Assembly: GCA_944392945.1 (NCBI GenBank) | Contig: CALXYJ010000002.1 | Coordinates: 62,001 to 126,000 of the forward strand | Direction of reading: 5' to 3' | Length of the DNA: 64,000 bases | DNA from: an uncultured Clostridia bacterium | Lineage (GTDB): Bacteria; Bacillota; Clostridia; TANB77; CAG-508 | Part shown: positions 33,849-43,973 of the stretch, piece by piece | Position numbering within the stretch: position 1 is the first letter of the stretch | How the letters are laid out: each line of letters opens with the position of its first letter | Notes under the pieces: model-generated | Database searches by the model: none | Told to the model about the DNA's origin: nothing | The model's input: the letters and a program-made list of their open reading frames with translations, nothing else | Position numbers and translations under genes: made by a program

Positions 33849-35804
33849 TTACATTAACTCCTCTAATCCCAATGCTAATATAAACATTGCATGTGACCAT
33901 CCAAGTCCAATTACCCACTTAGACTGCATTTTTTCATTATCAACTTGCTCAGCAAGTAATCCTAAAGGTGTTGCTGTATCTATTACAAATTTTAAACATT
34001 CTTTAGCTTCTTCCTGTGCTCCAATCATTTTATAATAAATATACATCCACAATGTTGCTATTGGCCATGGATTTTTTCCTCCAATATAATTGTCATGCTC
34101 AAATCTTAAATATCCTCCTGTATATGTTCTTAAAGTTAAATTTATTTTTTGAACTGTATTTTGTATTATCTTATCTTTAGGATCGAATACTTTAAATGGT
34201 GTAATTGTGCCCATCATGCTAATATCCATATTATTATCTTTTGTATTTCTTTTCAAGATTTTTTGATTTTTATCATATAAATTATTTAAAATATAACTCT
34301 TTACTAATTCTTTATATTCTGTTAATTCCTCAAAATCTTCTGGTAATTTGAATTTTTTATTGTCCTTTTGTAGCTCTTTATATAATAATTCCATAGAATT
34401 AAATGCTGCATATATTGCAGATAAAGAATATAAATGTATTCCTTCATTCATTTCCCATAAATCATAACTTATATGCTTATATATTTGGCTTCTATCCAAA
34501 TAACTATATTTCGTATCTAATTTTTCTTCAGCATTTTCATCCCTATTTAATATGTGATCAATGTATTTTTTTAAAAACTCAATGGCATTTTCACACATAT
34601 CCAAATTATTTTTAAGGAAGTCGATATCTCTTTCTTTTAATCTAAATTCTTTAATTTTAAAATGTTGATATAAACCTACAATTACACTAGCTGTTTCGTC
34701 AATTTGATATCCCCAACATGGTGCTAATCTGCAATCTGTATAAAATCGTTGTTCCCACATTCCATTTTGACTTTGAGTTTTTCTTAAGAAAATATTATAA
34801 AAATTATCTGAATCTTTATACATTCCAACCATATCTAAAGCTTGAGAAATAGTTACAGCATCTCGTGGCCAACAATAATCATATCTTCCACATAAATCTT
34901 TTTCTTCATCTACTTCTAATGCTGCAATTATCCCTCCTGTATCTTCATTAACTAATAATGGAAATAATAGAATTGTCCTTCTTAAAATTTTCTGTATTTT
35001 AGCATTATAAAATTCTCCATAATCTTTTACTTTTAATACTTCATGTTTTTTTACATATCTTCTCCAATAATTTTTAGTATCCATCATTAATTTTAAAGTA
35101 TCAAAAGTCTTTATTCTATCCATCTCTTTTATTAAATCATCTAATACATCTATTTTATAATTTTTATTTATATAAATATATATATTAAACTCTTTTGATT
35201 CTCCTGGTCTTAGTACACCTATATCATAGGCTATCGCAGAATGATTTGACATTGCTATATAATCTTTATCTTTTAATATTCCATTAGAAATATTCTGATC
35301 AACATTATTTAATTGATAACTATATATTGGCATATTAGAAAAAGTTGTCATTGCAAAATCATGACTATATTGTATCATTGCATTATCACAGATTCTTACT
35401 CCAACCATATTATTTAAGTTAGAAAATAACCTAGAATCTATTAAAAACTTTATATCTAAATCTATTTTGTTATAGTTTGTAAAAGTATATCTTCTAACTA
35501 ATACCTCTTCTTTTATTGGTATAAAATCCTCTTGTTTCATATTTAGTTTAAAATATGTATTCTCTATTTCTGTATTTAAAACATTGGTATCTGTAGAATA
35601 ATATTGATTATACACATTATTTATATCGTCATGTAATTTTATAAGCATAGAATCATTTATTTTTACACCAGTTTCGTAATAATCTATAAATTGTCTATAA
35701 TCTGCTGTTGGATAACATAGTCTCAATAATTCTCCTTTATCAGAAAAACTAGCAATCATTTTTCTGTTTCCTATAATAGCATCATTTAAATATTTTCTCT
35801 TCAT
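33849..35804 (-). CDS. Glycoside hydrolase family 15 (glucoamylase-like)
   Basis: A 651-residue enzyme without a signal peptide, so cytoplasmic. A beta-sandwich N-terminal domain (about 1-260) precedes an (alpha/alpha)6 barrel with GRYDYCWPRDAVTISQALD near 305-323, MWEQRFYTDC and WGYQIDETASV. The ETAS and WPRDA motifs match GH15 glucoamylases and glucodextranases, where Glu acts as general acid. It likely removes terminal glucose from stored glucan or a related sugar. Its place between a beta-CASP RNase and radA is odd for a metabolic gene. Confidence 0.9.
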   Translation of the reverse strand: MKRKYLNDAIIGNRKMIASFSDKGELLRLCYPTADYRQFIDYYETGVKINDSMLIKLHDDINNVYNQYYSTDTNVLNTEIENTYFKLNMKQEDFIPIKEEVLVRRYTFTNYNKIDLDIKFLIDSRLFSNLNNMVGVRICDNAMIQYSHDFAMTTFSNMPIYSYQLNNVDQNISNGILKDKDYIAMSNHSAIAYDIGVLRPGESKEFNIYIYINKNYKIDVLDDLIKEMDRIKTFDTLKLMMDTKNYWRRYVKKHEVLKVKDYGEFYNAKIQKILRRTILLFPLLVNEDTGGIIAALEVDEEKDLCGRYDYCWPRDAVTISQALDMVGMYKDSDNFYNIFLRKTQSQNGMWEQRFYTDCRLAPCWGYQIDETASVIVGLYQHFKIKEFRLKERDIDFLKNNLDMCENAIEFLKKYIDHILNRDENAEEKLDTKYSYLDRSQIYKHISYDLWEMNEGIHLYSLSAIYAAFNSMELLYKELQKDNKKFKLPEDFEELTEYKELVKSYILNNLYDKNQKILKRNTKDNNMDISMMGTITPFKVFDPKDKIIQNTVQKINLTLRTYTGGYLRFEHDNYIGGKNPWPIATLWMYIYYKMIGAQEEAKECLKFVIDTATPLGLLAEQVDNEKMQSKWVIGLGWSHAMFILALGLEELM

Positions 35805-35816
35805 CCATACTCTCCT

Positions 35817-37472
35817 TTATTTATTCACAATTCTATTAATTTGCTTTTGCAAATCTTTAATCTTTTCACTTAAACTATCTAATTGACTATTTTCTATATT
35901 TTGCTCAGATAATTCATCATTTACCATATCTTCCATATCATTAATTTTTTCTTTTAATGAATTTAATCTATCAATAATTGCAAGTTTAGTAAATTTATTA
36001 TCTTCTATTTCTGGTCTTCTATATCTACCAATTAATTTAACATCTGTATCTGTAATCTCATATGTTTCACCAAAATTTGGTATTGAAACAGGTAGATTAG
36101 TTGTTTCTATTATTTTATTCTTTAATACCTCTTGTCCTTCTGGCTCTCCATGTATTAAAAATATATGTTTTGGCTTTTTAATAAACGAATAAATAAAGTT
36201 TAATAAACCCTCTTGGTCCGCATGTCCAGAATAACCTTCTATATACTCCACTCTTGCATTTACAGCTACTTCCTCACCAAATAATTTTATCTTTTTAGCT
36301 CCATTTACAATACTATATCCCAATGTTCCAGGAGCTTGATATCCAACAAATAAAATTGTATTTTTTGGATTCCATATATTATGTTTTAAATGATGCTTTA
36401 TTCTTCCTACATCACACATTCCACTTGCTGATATAATTATACATGATTCATTACTCTCATTTAAAGCTTTTGATTCTTCAACAGTACGAGTAAATTTCAA
36501 TCCAGGAAATTCTAGAGGATTACTTCCTTTTTGTATGTATTCCTTTGTTTCTTCATCAAATAGATCCATATTATCCTCAAATACTTCTGTAGCAGATATT
36601 GCAAGTGGGCTATCAACATATACAGGAACTCTCATTAACTCTTCATATTTTTTTCTAAATTCTTCATCATCTCTTTTATCTTTAAGTTTATTTATCTCGA
36701 ATAAAATTTCTTGTGTTCTGCCTACTGCAAATGATGGTATAACAACCGTTCCTCCATTTTCTAATGTTTCTGATACAATATCTAAGAATATCTCTGCCTT
36801 ATCATCATTTCTCATATGTAATCTACTTCCATATGTAGATTCCATAATTAAATAGTCTGTATCTTCTATCATAGTAGGTTCACTTAATAATGGAATATCA
36901 TTATTTCCTAAGTCTCCTGAAAATACTATTTTTTCTTCCTTACCATTTTCTCTTATCCAAACTTCTATCGTTGAAGAACCTAACATATGACCTGCATCAT
37001 TAAATCTTACATGTATATTTTCATCTATTTCTATTATTTCATCATATTTTACAGGTTTAAATAATTCTAATGATCTTGCAGCTTCTTCTGCTGTATAGAG
37101 TGGCTCTAACTCTTCTTCTCCTTTTCTTATTCTCTTTTTATTTTTCCAAGCCACTTCCATTTCTTGTATATGTCCACTATCTGGCAACATAATAGAACAT
37201 AGATCACAAGTAGCTTTAGTTGCAATTATATCTTTTCTAAATCCTTCTTTATACAATTTTGGTATTCTTCCAGAATGATCTATATGTGCATGTGTTAATA
37301 ACATAAAATCTATACTATCTATATCAAATTCAAATGGCTCTTCGTTTTCTAGTTCTTCAGTTGCCTTTCCTTGAAATAAACCACAATCTACTAAAAATCT
37401 TTTTCCAGCACCTTCAACCAAAAAGTTTGAACCTGTTACAGTTTTAGTCGCTCCTAAAAAGGTTACTTTCAT
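35817..37472 (-). CDS. Beta-CASP metallo-beta-lactamase RNase-like protein
   Basis: A 551-residue enzyme with the metal motif THAHIDHSG (HxHxDH) near 60-68, AGHMLGSS near 164, SGDLGNND and the beta-CASP region from about 200 to 400 (STYGSRLH, PSFAVGRTQEILFEI, SASGMCDVGRIKHHL). It ends with HADQEGL and IHGEPEG motifs, then a C-terminal coiled coil. It resembles the RNA metallohydrolase group related to archaeal CPSF. It probably processes RNA; the exact target is unknown. Confidence 0.88.
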   Translation of the reverse strand: MKVTFLGATKTVTGSNFLVEGAGKRFLVDCGLFQGKATEELENEEPFEFDIDSIDFMLLTHAHIDHSGRIPKLYKEGFRKDIIATKATCDLCSIMLPDSGHIQEMEVAWKNKKRIRKGEEELEPLYTAEEAARSLELFKPVKYDEIIEIDENIHVRFNDAGHMLGSSTIEVWIRENGKEEKIVFSGDLGNNDIPLLSEPTMIEDTDYLIMESTYGSRLHMRNDDKAEIFLDIVSETLENGGTVVIPSFAVGRTQEILFEINKLKDKRDDEEFRKKYEELMRVPVYVDSPLAISATEVFEDNMDLFDEETKEYIQKGSNPLEFPGLKFTRTVEESKALNESNESCIIISASGMCDVGRIKHHLKHNIWNPKNTILFVGYQAPGTLGYSIVNGAKKIKLFGEEVAVNARVEYIEGYSGHADQEGLLNFIYSFIKKPKHIFLIHGEPEGQEVLKNKIIETTNLPVSIPNFGETYEITDTDVKLIGRYRRPEIEDNKFTKLAIIDRLNSLKEKINDMEDMVNDELSEQNIENSQLDSLSEKIKDLQKQINRIVNK

Positions 37473-37509
37473 ACTTTTCCTCCCATTAACATTATTTTTT
37501 ATTTAAACA

Positions 37510-39048
37510 CTATGAAAATATTTTTATATTCTTTCTTTCTTTTATGCGATATCTTCCTATTCCCTCAGGAATAGTTATTTTTTTAGAGGTTTCTTCTAAA
37601 TCTCCTTCCAAATAATCTATTTTTATTCCATTTTGAATTTTTAGCATGTATACTTCTGTATTTTCTAAGTTAATTATTCTTAATGAAAATATGTTTTTTA
37701 GTACTTCCATATTAATATAATTATTTGAATTAACATTATTTATAATTTTCTCTTCTATTGCTTTATTAATTAAGAATTCTCTCATATTTTCTATATCATC
37801 TTTTAAATACTCATTATCTTTTATAAGCTCATTATCTGTAATTGGAATTAAATTATAATATCTAAACTCATAAATAAGTTCCAATATTTCTTTTTTTTCG
37901 GTTAATTTATCTGCTAAAATTTTATAACTTTTTAAAAATAATTTTTGCAATTTAATTAATTCTTCTAAAGCTGTTATACCATTTGTTAAGACAGAATTAT
38001 AGTCAAAAAGTTCAACTTTTTTTACAGTTGTTTTTATTCTTTTCATAAATTGCCTTGGATCTATAGCTTTATTATATTCTGATATTTTATCCATACATGC
38101 TTTTCGTTCAGCAATTAATAACTCTTTTAACTCTTTTATACTACTTATATCCTTTCTTAATTCAAATTCTTTTCTTAATGTATCATTATCATTTATACAT
38201 TTATCTATTTTCTTTACTCTATTTAAAAGTTTCTTCTTTGCTTTAGAAACATCTTCCAAATATTTTGCCATATCATCTTTAGGTTCTTCTGTTTTTTGTA
38301 ATTCTTTCTTCTTATCAGGATGTCTTTGTATATATATTTTTAATATAGTTACTAATATCTGATTAAACAATTGATCTGCCATTTCTTTTTCATATCTTCT
38401 ATTTAATTCTTTTTTTAACTTTTCTATGTAATCAACACTGCTTTCTTTATTTTGGATCCAAGCACTTAATAATTCATTTCCAGCAATTATTCTTATATCT
38501 TGAAAAATTAAATTAGATGCAACATCTTCAAATTCACTTGAAGATATAAACCAAGAAAATCCATTAAAATCTCTTAAAAGTTCTATATTATTAGATGAAT
38601 TTCCTCTTAGTAAAACCTCTGTAATTGCTTCTTTTAATATTCCATATTTGTCCTTTACCATTTTTTCATTATAAAACAGACTATATAAACCTTCTAATAT
38701 ATAACGTTCATTTGGAAATACTTCCACCTCTTTATTTTTTATATTTGTAATATATTTTGAAGCTTTATTATTTAATAAAATACTTTTCCTACTGTCAGGT
38801 TTGATTAATTTTAATTTATCACAATTATTTTTCACAATCCCAATAAAATTTTCTAATATTTCTTCTTTTTCCGAAACATCTCTTTTCACAGTTCTATAAT
38901 CATTATAATTTGTTTCCATTTTATACAAAATGCTTAATATTAAATTTTTGCCCAAACTTGGGAACTCTTTTTTCTCTAATACTTGCTCCAAAAGATTATT
39001 GTAATCTTTATATTTAAGTTTATCTAAAATCTTTTCCTTTTTTGGCAT
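37510..39048 (-). CDS. Unknown 512-residue helical protein
   Basis: A highly charged, mostly helical protein rich in Lys, Glu, Ile and Asn. There is probable coiled coil near 255-330 (AKYLEDVSKAKKKLLNRVKKI). No signal peptide, membrane segment or known motif is visible. The C-terminal 90 residues have a different, beta-rich character (NTEVYMLKIQNGIKIDYLEG) and may be a separate domain. It lies between ftsK and the beta-CASP RNase in a tight operon (short gaps both sides), suggesting a link to chromosome or RNA processes, but no function can be given. Confidence 0.7.
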   Translation of the reverse strand: MPKKEKILDKLKYKDYNNLLEQVLEKKEFPSLGKNLILSILYKMETNYNDYRTVKRDVSEKEEILENFIGIVKNNCDKLKLIKPDSRKSILLNNKASKYITNIKNKEVEVFPNERYILEGLYSLFYNEKMVKDKYGILKEAITEVLLRGNSSNNIELLRDFNGFSWFISSSEFEDVASNLIFQDIRIIAGNELLSAWIQNKESSVDYIEKLKKELNRRYEKEMADQLFNQILVTILKIYIQRHPDKKKELQKTEEPKDDMAKYLEDVSKAKKKLLNRVKKIDKCINDNDTLRKEFELRKDISSIKELKELLIAERKACMDKISEYNKAIDPRQFMKRIKTTVKKVELFDYNSVLTNGITALEELIKLQKLFLKSYKILADKLTEKKEILELIYEFRYYNLIPITDNELIKDNEYLKDDIENMREFLINKAIEEKIINNVNSNNYINMEVLKNIFSLRIINLENTEVYMLKIQNGIKIDYLEGDLEETSKKITIPEGIGRYRIKERKNIKIFS

Positions 39049-39063
39049 ATTTTTTCACCTTTC

Positions 39064-41472
39064 CTATGTATTTTCATTAGGAGTTGTTCCCATTTTTAAT
39101 TCGTCTAATCTCTCTTTTGTAATTAGCACTTCTCTAGGTTTGCTTCCTTGGTATCCAGATATAATTCCTCTTTCCTCCATCTGATCTATTATTCTTCCTG
39201 CTCTTGAATATCCAACCTTAAATTTTCTTTGTATAAAAGAAGTTGATGCCTGTCCAGCTTCTACAACTGTATCTATTGCATCCATTAATAATGGGTCTGT
39301 ATCATCTTCACTTTGCATCTTATCTAATTCTTGATCTGAAGAATTAGATTTTTCTATACTTTCTATAATGTCCTCATTATATTTCGCTTCTCCACCATTA
39401 AATTTTAAGAAATCTACTATTTTTTCTACTTCTTGATCTGAAACAAAAGATCCCTGAACTCTTACTGGTTTTGATGCACCAGATGGATAAAATAACATAT
39501 CTCCTTTTCCTAGTAATTTTTCTGCACCAACTGAATCTAATATAGTCCTTGAATCAACTTGAGAAGATACTGCAAATGCTATTCTTGAAGGAATATTAGC
39601 TTTTATTATACCTGTAATTACATCTACAGATGGTCTTTGTGTAGCTATTACTAAATGCATTCCTGCTGCTCTTGCCATTTGTGCTAATCTACATATAGCA
39701 TCTTCAACATCTTTTGCTGCAACCATCATTAAATCTGCAAGCTCGTCTATTATAATTACTATTTGAGGTAATTTACCTGTTCCTCCCTCTTTTTCTATTG
39801 CTGCATTATATCCTTTAATATCTCTTACACCTTTATCTGCAAAAAGGCTATATCTATTTACCATTTCTTGAACTGCCCAAGCCAAAGCACCTGCTGCTTT
39901 TTTTGGATCTGTTACAACTGGTATTAATAAATGTGGTATACCATTATATACTGATAATTCTACAACCTTTGGATCAACCATTAATAGCTTTACTTCATTT
40001 GGTTTAGCCTTATACAAAATACTTGTAATTAATGTATTTATACATACACTCTTTCCAGATCCAGTACTTCCTGCAATTAAAACATGTGGCATTTTAGCAA
40101 CATCTGCTATAACAGCTTCACCACCTACATTTTTTCCTAATGCTAATGCTAATTTTGATTTATGATTTACAAATTCTTCTGTTTCTATTATATCTCTTAA
40201 ATGTACAACTTCATTTTCTTTATTTGGTATTTCTATTCCAACTGCCTGTTTCCCTGGAATAGGTGCCTCTATTCTTATACTTTGTGCAGCTAAACTTAAA
40301 GCTATATCATCTGCAAGATTTGCAATTTTACTTACCCTAACACCTTCTGCAGGTTTTACTTCATATCTTGTTATGGCTGGTCCTACAGAAACATTCTCTA
40401 CTTTAGCAGATACTCCAAAACTATACAATGTTTTCTGTAATTTAGCTGCTGTATCTGTTAATGCCTTCTTGCCTCCTTTTAAAACTCTTCCTTTTCCTTC
40501 ACTAAGTAATTCTATTGGAGGGAATTCATAATTTTCTTCTTCTTCTGTTAGTCCATGTTCTAGTACTAACACTTCTTTTGTTTTCTCTTCTTTCTTTTCT
40601 TGTTCCTGTTTAAATAAATTTGCCTCTATTTGATCTGGCTTACTTTCTGCTTTTGTTTCTACTATATTTTTACTATCATATTCTAATTTTTTCTTTTTAG
40701 GTTCTGTTTCATTTAAGTTAATTGTTATTTGATCTTCCATAGGGATATCATCATCAACAATTTCTTTATTTTTCTTTTTCCTTTTATCTGTTAATTTTTC
40801 TTTCTTCTTCTCTACAATTATTTCTTCATTATTATTCTCTGATTCGTCCTCGTCGTCTTCATTATCTTCTTGTCTTTCTTTCATTCTAACAAAAATATTA
40901 TTTATTATCTCTGCTGGCTTAATCTCGAATAAATTTATTAAATTAATAATTGATATTCCTATTAATAATATTATTCCTCCAATTGTTCCTAATAACCTAC
41001 AGACAGGCATAGCTATTATAGCACCTATAATTCCTCCACCTATATTTTGTGTTCCTAATTCATAAGATTTGTTTGCAAAATCAGAAAATTCAACATTCAA
41101 AGATAAATTTCCAGTATTTATCTCTATAATAGTCATTGCGGATGCAATACATAATAAAAATATTACATAATTAACTATTTTTTTTGTTAAATATTCTTTG
41201 TCATCAACTGCAATTTTTATAGCTATCGCAAAAGTTCCAATCGGTATTATATATTTTATCCAACCCATTATTCCTCCAAGAGCTGGACTTAAGTGTTCTC
41301 CCATCCATCCAGATTGAGCATATATTAAAACACAAAGTAGCAAACTTGTTATTATCATAATAACAACTACTAAATTTTTATCTATACTATTTTTCTTTTT
41401 TCTTGTTCTTGATTTTGTTCTTGTATTAGATGTATTCCTTTTTGTACTCTTTGCTCTTCTTCCTTGTGCCAT
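39064..41472 (-). CDS. FtsK/SpoIIIE-type DNA translocase
   Basis: An 802-residue protein. Four N-terminal membrane helices lie between about 32 and 190. An acidic, Lys-rich linker (about 200-300) follows. The motor domain has Walker A AGSTGSGKSV near 476-485, Walker B-like IVIIIDELADLMM and QRPSVDVITG. The C-terminal gamma winged helix has SFIQRKFKVGYSRAGRIIDQMEERGI. It pumps DNA through the division septum, at chromosome segregation or into the forespore. Only the linker differs much from typical lengths. Confidence 0.95.
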   Translation of the reverse strand: MAQGRRAKSTKRNTSNTRTKSRTRKKKNSIDKNLVVVIMIITSLLLCVLIYAQSGWMGEHLSPALGGIMGWIKYIIPIGTFAIAIKIAVDDKEYLTKKIVNYVIFLLCIASAMTIIEINTGNLSLNVEFSDFANKSYELGTQNIGGGIIGAIIAMPVCRLLGTIGGIILLIGISIINLINLFEIKPAEIINNIFVRMKERQEDNEDDEDESENNNEEIIVEKKKEKLTDKRKKKNKEIVDDDIPMEDQITINLNETEPKKKKLEYDSKNIVETKAESKPDQIEANLFKQEQEKKEEKTKEVLVLEHGLTEEEENYEFPPIELLSEGKGRVLKGGKKALTDTAAKLQKTLYSFGVSAKVENVSVGPAITRYEVKPAEGVRVSKIANLADDIALSLAAQSIRIEAPIPGKQAVGIEIPNKENEVVHLRDIIETEEFVNHKSKLALALGKNVGGEAVIADVAKMPHVLIAGSTGSGKSVCINTLITSILYKAKPNEVKLLMVDPKVVELSVYNGIPHLLIPVVTDPKKAAGALAWAVQEMVNRYSLFADKGVRDIKGYNAAIEKEGGTGKLPQIVIIIDELADLMMVAAKDVEDAICRLAQMARAAGMHLVIATQRPSVDVITGIIKANIPSRIAFAVSSQVDSRTILDSVGAEKLLGKGDMLFYPSGASKPVRVQGSFVSDQEVEKIVDFLKFNGGEAKYNEDIIESIEKSNSSDQELDKMQSEDDTDPLLMDAIDTVVEAGQASTSFIQRKFKVGYSRAGRIIDQMEERGIISGYQGSKPREVLITKERLDELKMGTTPNENT

Positions 41473-41554
41473 TATATTCCCTCCTAATTTATCTAAACAA
41501 AAAAATCAGATGTCGTGTACAAAGATATATTAAATACCGACCTCTGACTTCCAA

Positions 41555-41992
41555 TTATTTTAATTCTTTTCTATTATTTTGTATAACTTTTAATGCATCT
41601 TCTAATGCTACTTGAATACTTCCTAAAACATTGTCAGCATATTCTTTTGTTCCTTGAGATATCTCTCTTGACATCTCATTTGCTGTTTCTATAATTTGTG
41701 CTTTTTGCTCGTATGCTTTCTTTGTGATTTCATGTTCATCTATCATCGAAATAATTCTTGTTTCTGCTTCTTTTACTATATCATTTGCTTCCTTTTGAGC
41801 TTCAGTTAATATTCTTTGTCTTTCTTCTTTTACCCATTTTGCTTGTTTTAGTTCATCAGGAAGTTTTAATCTAATTTCTTTAATTACTTCCAATATTGCT
41901 TCTTTATCAACTATTGCTCTACTCGTAAATGGGACTTTTTTACTTTGTTCTAATATTTCTTCTAGAGTATCTAATAACGTGAAAATCTCCAT
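41555..41992 (-). CDS. Coiled-coil protein, V-ATPase subunit H-like
   Basis: A 145-residue helical protein with a heptad-like central region (AKWVKEERQRILTEAQKEAN and VKEAETRIISMIDEHEITKK). It starts MEIFTLLDTLEEILEQS. Such proteins are often annotated only as ATPase in Clostridia and lie next to rsmD, as here (gap 4 bases). No P-loop is present. They may bind membrane or nucleoid, but I do not know a function. Confidence 0.7.
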   Translation of the reverse strand: MEIFTLLDTLEEILEQSKKVPFTSRAIVDKEAILEVIKEIRLKLPDELKQAKWVKEERQRILTEAQKEANDIVKEAETRIISMIDEHEITKKAYEQKAQIIETANEMSREISQGTKEYADNVLGSIQVALEDALKVIQNNRKELK

Positions 41993-41996
41993 TTGT

Positions 41997-42551
41997 TTAC
42001 TCCTTTCGCATAAACATTAACCTTGCTCTACCATATTTTCTAGTATCATAAATATTTATGCCTATCTGTAAATCTCTAATTTCTTTTATTATTCTTTCTG
42101 CTTCATCTGTTTCTGCTACAATAATTCCATTTTCTGATAATAAATTTCGTTTATTTATTATTTGTATACTTTTACTAATATAACTAGTATTATATGGTGG
42201 ATCTATGTAAATGAAATCAAATATTTCATTCGAGGTATTTAAAAAATCTTCATAATCAGTAAATGCAATTTTTACTTTATCATTCATTCTTAATTTATCT
42301 ATATTTTTTTTGATTACTTCTATTGCTTTTTTATTTTTATCACATATTACTGCTTTTTTTGCTCCTCTACTTATGCTTTCTAAAGCAATTGCACCACTTC
42401 CAGCAAATAAATCCAATACTATTGCATCTTTTATATCATTTTGCAATATATTAAATAAAGATTCTCTAACTCTATCTAATGTTGGTCTGGTGTCTAAACC
42501 ATCCAATGTATATAATTTACTTCCTCTTGCTATACCGCCTATAATTCTCAT
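41997..42551 (-). CDS. rsmD: 16S rRNA m2G966 methyltransferase RsmD
   Basis: A 184-residue Rossmann methyltransferase. It starts MRIIGGIARGSKL, followed by TRPTLDRVRESLFNIL, the SAM motif VLDLFAGSGAIALESISRGA near 44-63, and the catalytic IDPPYN near 115-120. It methylates a guanine of 16S rRNA. It heads the long minus-strand operon. Confidence 0.93.
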   Translation of the reverse strand: MRIIGGIARGSKLYTLDGLDTRPTLDRVRESLFNILQNDIKDAIVLDLFAGSGAIALESISRGAKKAVICDKNKKAIEVIKKNIDKLRMNDKVKIAFTDYEDFLNTSNEIFDFIYIDPPYNTSYISKSIQIINKRNLLSENGIIVAETDEAERIIKEIRDLQIGINIYDTRKYGRARLMFMRKE

Positions 42552-42660
42552 ATTACCTCTTTACATCATATATTTTATTAAATATTATAAATATGTCAAT
42601 ATTATTAATAGAAATGTAATATACATTTAATAGTTCTGTAATAAATTTCTTACAGAGTCA

Positions 42661-42700
42661 ACTAAAGACAAACTTTACATATGTAAAATTTGTCTTTAGT
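42661..42700 (-). terminator. Terminator after divIVA
   Basis: On minus: ACTAAAGACAAA, loop of about 16, TTTGTCTTTAGT. The stem is perfect over 12 bases and lies 24 bases past the divIVA stop. Confidence 0.75.
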
Positions 42701-42723
42701 TATTGGTTTATATTTTGTTTTTA

Positions 42724-43182
42724 TTACTCGTCTTCTTCTTTATTTATATCTTTTAATAATTCTAATTGTGATATCAATAAAGCTTCCATTTTTGCCTTAT
42801 ATACATCAAATTGTTTCTTTAAATCATCTAATTCTTTCTTTTTCATGTTTATTTCTTGTAATAAGCTATCTGCTTCTTTTTGTGCATTACCTTTTGCATC
42901 TTTTACTATTTGTTCTGCTTGTTGTCTTGCAACATTTTTAGCATCTTCTGCTGCTGATTGAGCCATAACCAAAGTACTTTGAATAGTTTCCTCTATATTT
43001 TTATAATGAGCTAAACTTTGTGTTAATTCATCTATTTTTGCTTTTGCTTCTGTACTTTCTTTATATGCTTTTCCATAATCTTTTGTTAGTTCATCTAAAA
43101 AGTCATCAACCTCATCAACGCTATATCCATTAACCATTTGCTTTGAAAATTTTTTGTTTTCTATATCTAATGGTGTAAGCAT
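42724..43182 (-). CDS. divIVA: DivIVA-domain cell division/polar protein
   Basis: A 152-residue protein; ATG 43182 is chosen because GGAGG is 8 bases upstream. The N-terminal DivIVA domain is MLTPLDIENKKFSKQM, then VNGYSVDEVDDFLDEL. The remainder is a long coiled coil with an Ala/Gln-rich part. DivIVA binds curved membrane at poles and septa. It is separated from sepF by a terminator, so it probably has its own promoter. Confidence 0.92.
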   Translation of the reverse strand: MLTPLDIENKKFSKQMVNGYSVDEVDDFLDELTKDYGKAYKESTEAKAKIDELTQSLAHYKNIEETIQSTLVMAQSAAEDAKNVARQQAEQIVKDAKGNAQKEADSLLQEINMKKKELDDLKKQFDVYKAKMEALLISQLELLKDINKEEDE

Positions 43183-43227
43183 ATGCTCCGCCTCCTTATA
43201 CAATATTTATTATTATTTAAGCTTACT

Positions 43228-43258
43228 AATAAAAGCACGATTTAAACGTGCTTTTATT
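43228..43258 (-). terminator. Terminator after sepF
   Basis: AATAAAAGCACG, loop ATTTAAA, CGTGCTTTTATT. A perfect 12-base stem in the gap between sepF and divIVA. Confidence 0.75.
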
Positions 43259-43327
43259 GACTCTATTTTTATTGTAAACGTAAAATCTACGACATTTAAT
43301 TATAATCAATTATAGCATTAATTATAT

Positions 43328-43846
43328 TTAATTTTTGGCATTATTTTTAAGCCAAGAAACAGATAATTTATTAGATATCTCTTCTCTTGCCATTTCATTT
43401 GTAATTTCATAATTATATGGTGCAATTAAGAATATTGAGTTTGACACTTTTTGTATATGTCCATCTAGTGCAAAAACTCCTCCACTTATAAAGTCAACTA
43501 TTCTTCTAGCGACATCTTTATTTACATATTCTAAGTTTACAATTACAGACTTCTTTTCTTTTAGAAATTCGCAAATTTCTTCTGATTGATCAAAAGTTGT
43601 AGGTTGTGAAATCACCATTTTTATTTGTTGAGTTTGTGGCATAGATACCACTTTTTCTCTTGTTCTTTTTCCAAATAATCTTCTATCTTCTACATCAACG
43701 TCTGGATCTTCTTCTCCAGCATCATATCCACCGATATAATCATTATTATTGTTAACATATGCCTTTTCATCTATATTATTATCAGGCTCTCTTTCCGTAT
43801 CCATTCCGAAAAGATCCCAAACTTTATTCATTATAGCTCCTGCCAT
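43328..43846 (-). CDS. sepF: Cell division protein SepF
   Basis: A 172-residue SepF with an N-terminal amphipathic membrane-binding helix (AGAIMNKVWDLFGMD), an acidic linker, and a C-terminal beta-rich core (KMVISQPTTFDQSEEICEFL and VNLEYVNKDVARRIVDFISG, ...GGVFALDGHIQKVSNSIFLIAP). It anchors FtsZ to the membrane and shapes the septum. The gene lies after the HlyD-like gene. Confidence 0.93.
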   Translation of the reverse strand: MAGAIMNKVWDLFGMDTEREPDNNIDEKAYVNNNNDYIGGYDAGEEDPDVDVEDRRLFGKRTREKVVSMPQTQQIKMVISQPTTFDQSEEICEFLKEKKSVIVNLEYVNKDVARRIVDFISGGVFALDGHIQKVSNSIFLIAPYNYEITNEMAREEISNKLSVSWLKNNAKN

Positions 43847-43973
43847 TAAAAAAACCTCCTAATATTTCTCCTTTGTTGGTGTTGCATATAGTATCTATCT
43901 TTTTTTGCATCTTGTCAATAGTTTTTCTTTCTTGTAATTTATTTTTAATATTATTGTAATATTATTGTAATAT

